Of a stretch of 8,171 nt of DNA, positions 5,438 through 8,171 are shown in pieces (position 1 is the first letter of the stretch; each line of letters begins with the position of its first letter). The notes under the pieces were generated by a model that saw only the letters and a list, made by a program, of their open reading frames with translations, ran no database searches and was not told the origin of the DNA. Source of the stretch: Deltaproteobacteria bacterium. Lineage in GTDB: Bacteria > Desulfobacterota > Anaeroferrophillalia > Anaeroferrophillales > Tharpellaceae. The stretch is taken from the NCBI GenBank assembly GCA_013153415.1, contig JAADEO010000065.1, forward strand, positions 1 through 8,171. The letters run 5' to 3'. A program made the translations under genes and the position numbers.

Positions 5438-5487
5438 CCGGGATGTTTGGATACGTACGCGTATTCCATTTACCGGGAGAAATTTTT
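5438..5487 (+). terminator. possible imperfect terminator after ugd
   Basis: GGATACG (5449-5455) and CGTAT-T-CC (5460-5467) form a hairpin with the loop TACG and one bulged T. CCGG arms at 5438-5441 and 5473-5476 could extend the structure. A run of five T follows at 5483-5487. The stem is weak and interrupted, so this is tentative. Confidence 0.3.
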
Positions 5488-5488
5488 C

Positions 5489-5516
5489 TTGACAGGAACT
5501 CGAGATCTATAATACT
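5489..5516 (+). promoter_or_regulatory. promoter candidate for the carboxyltransferase-mutase operon
   Basis: A perfect TTGACA (5489-5494) is preceded by an AT-rich stretch. A perfect TATAAT (5508-5513) lies only 13 bases downstream, which is too close for normal sigma70 use. The overlapping AATACT (5511-5516) would give a 16-base spacer. The start would be near 5523, with about 70 bases of leader. The region is clearly promoter-like, but which -10 is used cannot be told from sequence. Confidence 0.5.
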
Positions 5517-5529
5517 TGGAGCTTTCGCG

Positions 5530-5567
5530 GCATAGTATGCAGTATACAATCATCTGAATACATGCAG
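5530..5567. promoter_or_regulatory. operator-like palindromes downstream of the predicted start
   Basis: GCATA-G-TATGC (5530-5540) is a perfect palindrome around one base, overlapping ATGCAG (5537-5542) and GTATAC (5542-5547). A second ATGCAG occurs at 5562-5567. This cluster lies just after the predicted transcription start and before the ribosome site, a usual place for a repressor site. The regulator is not identifiable from this window. Confidence 0.35.
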
Positions 5568-5594
5568 AATTAAAAGCTATATGAGGGGGTAAGA

Positions 5595-7148
5595 ATGTCT
5601 TTGAAAGAAGCACAGATAAAACGCCTGCAGGAAATGAACGCGGCCGCCGAACTCGGCGGTGGCGAGGCCCGGATCGCCAAGCAGCACGAGGCCGGCAAGA
5701 TGACGGCCCGGGAGCGGATCCTTTATTTCTTCGACGAGGGGACCTTCGAGGAGGTCGACAAGTTCGTGACCCACCGCTGCACCGATTTCAGCATGGAGAA
5801 AAAAAAGATCCCGGGCGACGGCGTGGTTTGCGGCTATGGCAAGGTCAACGGCCGCCTGACCTTCGCTGCGGCTCAGGATTTCACCGCCATCGGCGGTACC
5901 CTGAGCGAGACCAACGCCCAGAAAATCTGCAAAGTGCTTGACATGGCGGCCAAAAGCGGAGCCCCTTTCATCGCCCTGAACGATTCGGGCGGTGCCCGTA
6001 TCCATGAAGGTGTCGCCAGTCTCGGTGGTTACGCCGAACTCTTCTATCGCAACACGATCTATTCCGGAGTCATTCCCCAGGTTGCGGCGATTCTCGGGCC
6101 CTGCGCCGGGGGGGCCGTCTATTCGCCGGCGATCATGGACTTCATCATCATGACCAAGAAGTCGAGTTACATGTTCATCACCGGACCCAACGTTATCAAG
6201 ACCGTGACCAACGAGGATGTCACCCAGGAGAAGCTCGGGGGTTCCAATACCCACATGAAAGTTTCCGGGGTCTGCCACCAGGCCGGCGAAAACGACAAGG
6301 ATACGATCGACAAGGTCAAAACCCTGCTCTCCTTCCTGCCCCAGAGCAATCGTGAAAAACCCCCGGTCGTGCCTTATGAGGGCGAGGTAGAAGTGGTGAT
6401 TCCGGAGCTTAACGATGTCGTTCCCGCTGATTCGCGCCGGCCCTACGATATCAAGAAAATCATCAAGCTGGTTGCCGACCACGGAGACTTTTTCGAAATC
6501 CAGCCCGATTATGCTAAGAATCTGGTTGTCGGTTTCGCCCGTTTCAACGGCGAGTCGGTCGGGATCATCGCCAACCAGCCCAATTTCATGGCCGGCTGTC
6601 TCGATATCAATGCTTCCGACAAGTGCGCCCGCTTCATCCGTTTCTGCGATGCCTTCAATATCCCGCTGCTGACCTTTGTCGACGTGCCCGGTTTCCTGCC
6701 CGGGACCGGCCAGGAGTTCGGCGGCATCATCCGCCACGGTGCCAAGATCATCTTCGCCTATGCCGAGGCTACGGTGCCGAAGATCACCGTCACCACCCGC
6801 AAATCCTTTGGCGGAGCCTACTGCGCCATGTCTTCGCGCCAGCTCGGGGCCGATATCCATTTTGCCTATCCGACCGCCGAGTACTCGGTCATGGGCCCGG
6901 ACGGCGCCGTCAACATCGTTTTCAATAAGGAACTCAAAAACGCCGAGGATCCGGTGGCCAAGCGCCAGGAACTGGTCGATGCTTACAAGGAGAATTTCGC
7001 CAACCCCTACCGGGCCGCCTCCTACGGTTTCGTCGATGAGGTGATCATGCCCGAAATGACCCGGATCAAGATCATCCGGGCTCTGGAGATGCTTCAGGAC
7101 AAGGAAGAAGAGAAACCCTGGCGCAAACACGGCAACATTCCCCTGTAG
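5595..7148 (+). CDS. propionyl-CoA/methylmalonyl-CoA carboxyltransferase subunit
   Basis: This encodes 517 residues, normal for the PccB / MmdA / transcarboxylase 12S family. The subunit moves a carboxyl group between biotin and propionyl-CoA, making or consuming methylmalonyl-CoA. It has two crotonase-like carboxyltransferase halves, about 25-275 and 290-515. Visible motifs are PGDGVVCGYG (73-82), NDSGGARIHEG (129-139), the first oxyanion-hole loop GPCAGGAVYSPA (168-179), DVPGFLPGTGQE (363-374) and the second loop GGAYCAM (406-412). The end KPWRKHGNIPL (507-517) is typical of the family. Position 410 is Cys where propionyl-CoA carboxylases usually have Asp. Sequence alone cannot tell an ATP-driven carboxylase subunit from a sodium-pump decarboxylase or a transcarboxylase, because the biotin partners are not in the window. 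The ribosome site GAGGGGG (5583-5589) lies five bases before the ATG. The mutase gene follows after 14 bases, which fixes the pathway. Confidence 0.93.
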   Translation: MSLKEAQIKRLQEMNAAAELGGGEARIAKQHEAGKMTARERILYFFDEGTFEEVDKFVTHRCTDFSMEKKKIPGDGVVCGYGKVNGRLTFAAAQDFTAIGGTLSETNAQKICKVLDMAAKSGAPFIALNDSGGARIHEGVASLGGYAELFYRNTIYSGVIPQVAAILGPCAGGAVYSPAIMDFIIMTKKSSYMFITGPNVIKTVTNEDVTQEKLGGSNTHMKVSGVCHQAGENDKDTIDKVKTLLSFLPQSNREKPPVVPYEGEVEVVIPELNDVVPADSRRPYDIKKIIKLVADHGDFFEIQPDYAKNLVVGFARFNGESVGIIANQPNFMAGCLDINASDKCARFIRFCDAFNIPLLTFVDVPGFLPGTGQEFGGIIRHGAKIIFAYAEATVPKITVTTRKSFGGAYCAMSSRQLGADIHFAYPTAEYSVMGPDGAVNIVFNKELKNAEDPVAKRQELVDAYKENFANPYRAASYGFVDEVIMPEMTRIKIIRALEMLQDKEEEKPWRKHGNIPL

Positions 7149-7162
7149 ACTGAGGTGAGATT

Positions 7163-8171
7163 ATGAGTTGTACACACGGAGAGAAAAAGGCCCGGCTGGC
7201 TGAACGCCGGGGGCAGTGGGAAGCGATGGTCGAAAAGGCCCTGAGTCGCTTCCCCGAACGCAAGGAGCAGTTCACCACGACCTCCGGGATCGAGATGAAA
7301 CGGCTCTTCACGCCCGAGGATGTCGAAGGCATCGATTACACCGACGAGGTCGGGTTTCCGGGGATGTTCCCTTTTACCCGGGGCGTCCAGCCGACCATGT
7401 ACCGGGCCCGTTTCTGGACCATGCGCCAGTACGCCGGTTTCGGTTCGGCCAAGCAGACCAACGAGCGCTATCGTTACCTGCTGGAGCAGGGCCAGACCGG
7501 CCTGAGCGTGGCTTTCGACCTGCCGACCCAGATCGGCTACGATTCCGACCATGAACTCGCCGAGGGCGAGGTCGGCAAGGTCGGGGTGGCGATCGATTCG
7601 CTGGCCGACATGGAAGTGCTGTTCGATCAGATCGCCCTCGACAAGGTCAGCACCTCGATGACCATCAACGCCCCGGCCGCAGTCCTGCTGGCAATGTATA
7701 TCGTGGTTGCTGAAAAACAGGGAGTCGCCTCCGACAAGCTGCGCGGCACTATCCAGAACGATGTCCTGAAGGAGTATTTCGCTCGCGGCACCTACATCTT
7801 CCCGCCGCAGCCTTCGATGAAGATTATCACCGACATCTTCTCCTACTGCAAGGACAACCTGCCCAACTGGAACACCATCAGTATCAGCGGCTACCATATC
7901 CGCGAGGCCGGTTCCTCGGCGGTTCAGGAGGTCGCCTTCACCCTGGCCGACGGTCTCGCTTATGTCGACGCCGCGGTCAAAACCGGGCTCGATGTCGATG
8001 TCTTCGCCAAGCGGCTCTCCTTCTTCTTCAATGTCCACAACAACTTCCTCGAAGAAGTTGCCAAGTTCCGGGCCGCCCGTCGGCTCTGGGCCAAACTTAT
8101 GAAAGAGCGTTTCGGGGCCCAGAAGCCGGGCTCGATGATGATGCGTTTCCACACCCAGACCGCGGGTTGCA
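7163..8171 (+). CDS. methylmalonyl-CoA mutase large subunit, C-terminus beyond the window
   Basis: 336 residues are visible; the frame runs off the window. It belongs to the B12-dependent acyl-CoA mutases and interconverts methylmalonyl-CoA and succinyl-CoA. The visible part is the substrate-binding TIM barrel: the N-terminal lead FPGMFPFTRGVQPTMYRARF (65-84), TMRQYAGFG (86-94), GLSVAFDLPTQIGYDSD (113-129), STSMTINAPA (163-172), GTIQNDVLKEYFARGTYIFP (195-214), SISGYHIREAG (240-250), LSFFFNVHNNFLEEVAKFRA (285-304) and RFHTQTAG (328-335). Tyr90, Arg208 and His245 correspond to the methylmalonyl-specific and catalytic residues; isobutyryl-CoA mutases have Phe and Gln at the first two. Style and motifs resemble the two-protein mutases whose B12-binding subunit is separate (full length about 550 residues), but a fused form cannot be excluded. 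The ATG follows the carboxyltransferase stop by 14 bases, with AGGTGA (7153-7158) as ribosome site, so they form one operon. Confidence 0.95.
   Translation, partial: MSCTHGEKKARLAERRGQWEAMVEKALSRFPERKEQFTTTSGIEMKRLFTPEDVEGIDYTDEVGFPGMFPFTRGVQPTMYRARFWTMRQYAGFGSAKQTNERYRYLLEQGQTGLSVAFDLPTQIGYDSDHELAEGEVGKVGVAIDSLADMEVLFDQIALDKVSTSMTINAPAAVLLAMYIVVAEKQGVASDKLRGTIQNDVLKEYFARGTYIFPPQPSMKIITDIFSYCKDNLPNWNTISISGYHIREAGSSAVQEVAFTLADGLAYVDAAVKTGLDVDVFAKRLSFFFNVHNNFLEEVAKFRAARRLWAKLMKERFGAQKPGSMMMRFHTQTAGC

Noticed and set aside
4077..5549. Long minus-strand open frame (490 codons) opposite ugd
   Set aside because: It mirrors ugd, which has full family motifs and a ribosome site. The antisense product has no recognisable motif, and its length is explained by the GC-rich codon bias of the sense gene.
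5581..5592. ATG AGG GGG TAA mini-frame before the carboxyltransferase
   Set aside because: Three codons overlapping the ribosome site; most likely chance.
5577..7130. Long minus-strand open frame (517 codons) opposite the carboxyltransferase
   Set aside because: Same explanation: the sense strand is an intact carboxyltransferase. The antisense frame has biased Gly/Asp/His composition and no motif.
7094..8152. Minus-strand open frame (352 codons) opposite the mutase
   Set aside because: Shadow of the methylmalonyl-CoA mutase frame, which is unmistakable on the plus strand.
1..8171. Mobile elements, CRISPR arrays, tRNA or rRNA genes
   Set aside because: No transposase or integrase-like protein, no regularly spaced repeats, and no cloverleaf or rRNA-like segment were seen on either strand.

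Overview
The window looks like ordinary chromosome of a Gram-negative, probably anaerobic bacterium with moderately high GC. The closest fit from memory is the Desulfuromonadales/Geobacter-Pelobacter side of the Desulfobacterota. This rests on the overall look of the carboxyltransferase and methylmalonyl-CoA mutase proteins, on several exported proteins with Sec or lipoprotein signals, and on strong GC-rich third-position bias. It is an inference and no search was run. I see no rRNA, tRNA, transposon, phage gene or CRISPR array.

Layout. (1) Positions 1-1045, minus strand: a two-gene envelope operon. It encodes a 240-residue secreted protein made of two tandem beta-sandwich-like repeats, followed by a lipoprotein cut off by the window start. 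(2) Positions 1046-1403: a 358-bp divergent control region with a good minus-strand promoter, an 18-bp AT-rich element that recurs near 4 kb, and a long hairpin in front of the next gene. (3) Positions 1404-2863, plus strand: a translationally coupled pair, a periplasmic YfdX-family protein and a six-helix HdeD-family membrane protein, closed by a textbook intrinsic terminator at 2891-2929. (4) Positions 3069-3884: a single gene for a secreted DUF4198/NikM-like protein whose predicted mature N-terminus is histidine. (5) Positions 3885-4109: a noncoding stretch carrying the second copy of the 18-bp element and a short Rossmann-like coding remnant. (6) Positions 4110-5420: UDP-glucose 6-dehydrogenase, apparently a single gene. 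(7) Positions 5421-5594: a control region with a promoter-like pair and palindromes. (8) Positions 5595-8171: a propionyl/methylmalonyl-CoA carboxyltransferase subunit followed 14 bp later by the large subunit of methylmalonyl-CoA mutase, cut off by the window end.

How the genes work together. The last two genes form a clear metabolic unit. The carboxyltransferase interconverts propionyl-CoA and methylmalonyl-CoA, and the mutase interconverts methylmalonyl-CoA and succinyl-CoA. The rest of that pathway (biotin carrier, biotin carboxylase or partner subunits, B12-binding subunit, epimerase) must lie elsewhere or downstream. The yfdX-hdeD pair brings together two families that in enteric bacteria belong to acid/envelope-stress regulons, which suggests an envelope-stress module here. 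UDP-glucose dehydrogenase supplies UDP-glucuronate for surface polysaccharide. The most unusual items are the repeated 18-bp intergenic element, the yfdX leader hairpin, and the uncharacterised minus-strand operon encoding a repeat-domain secreted protein and a lipoprotein.
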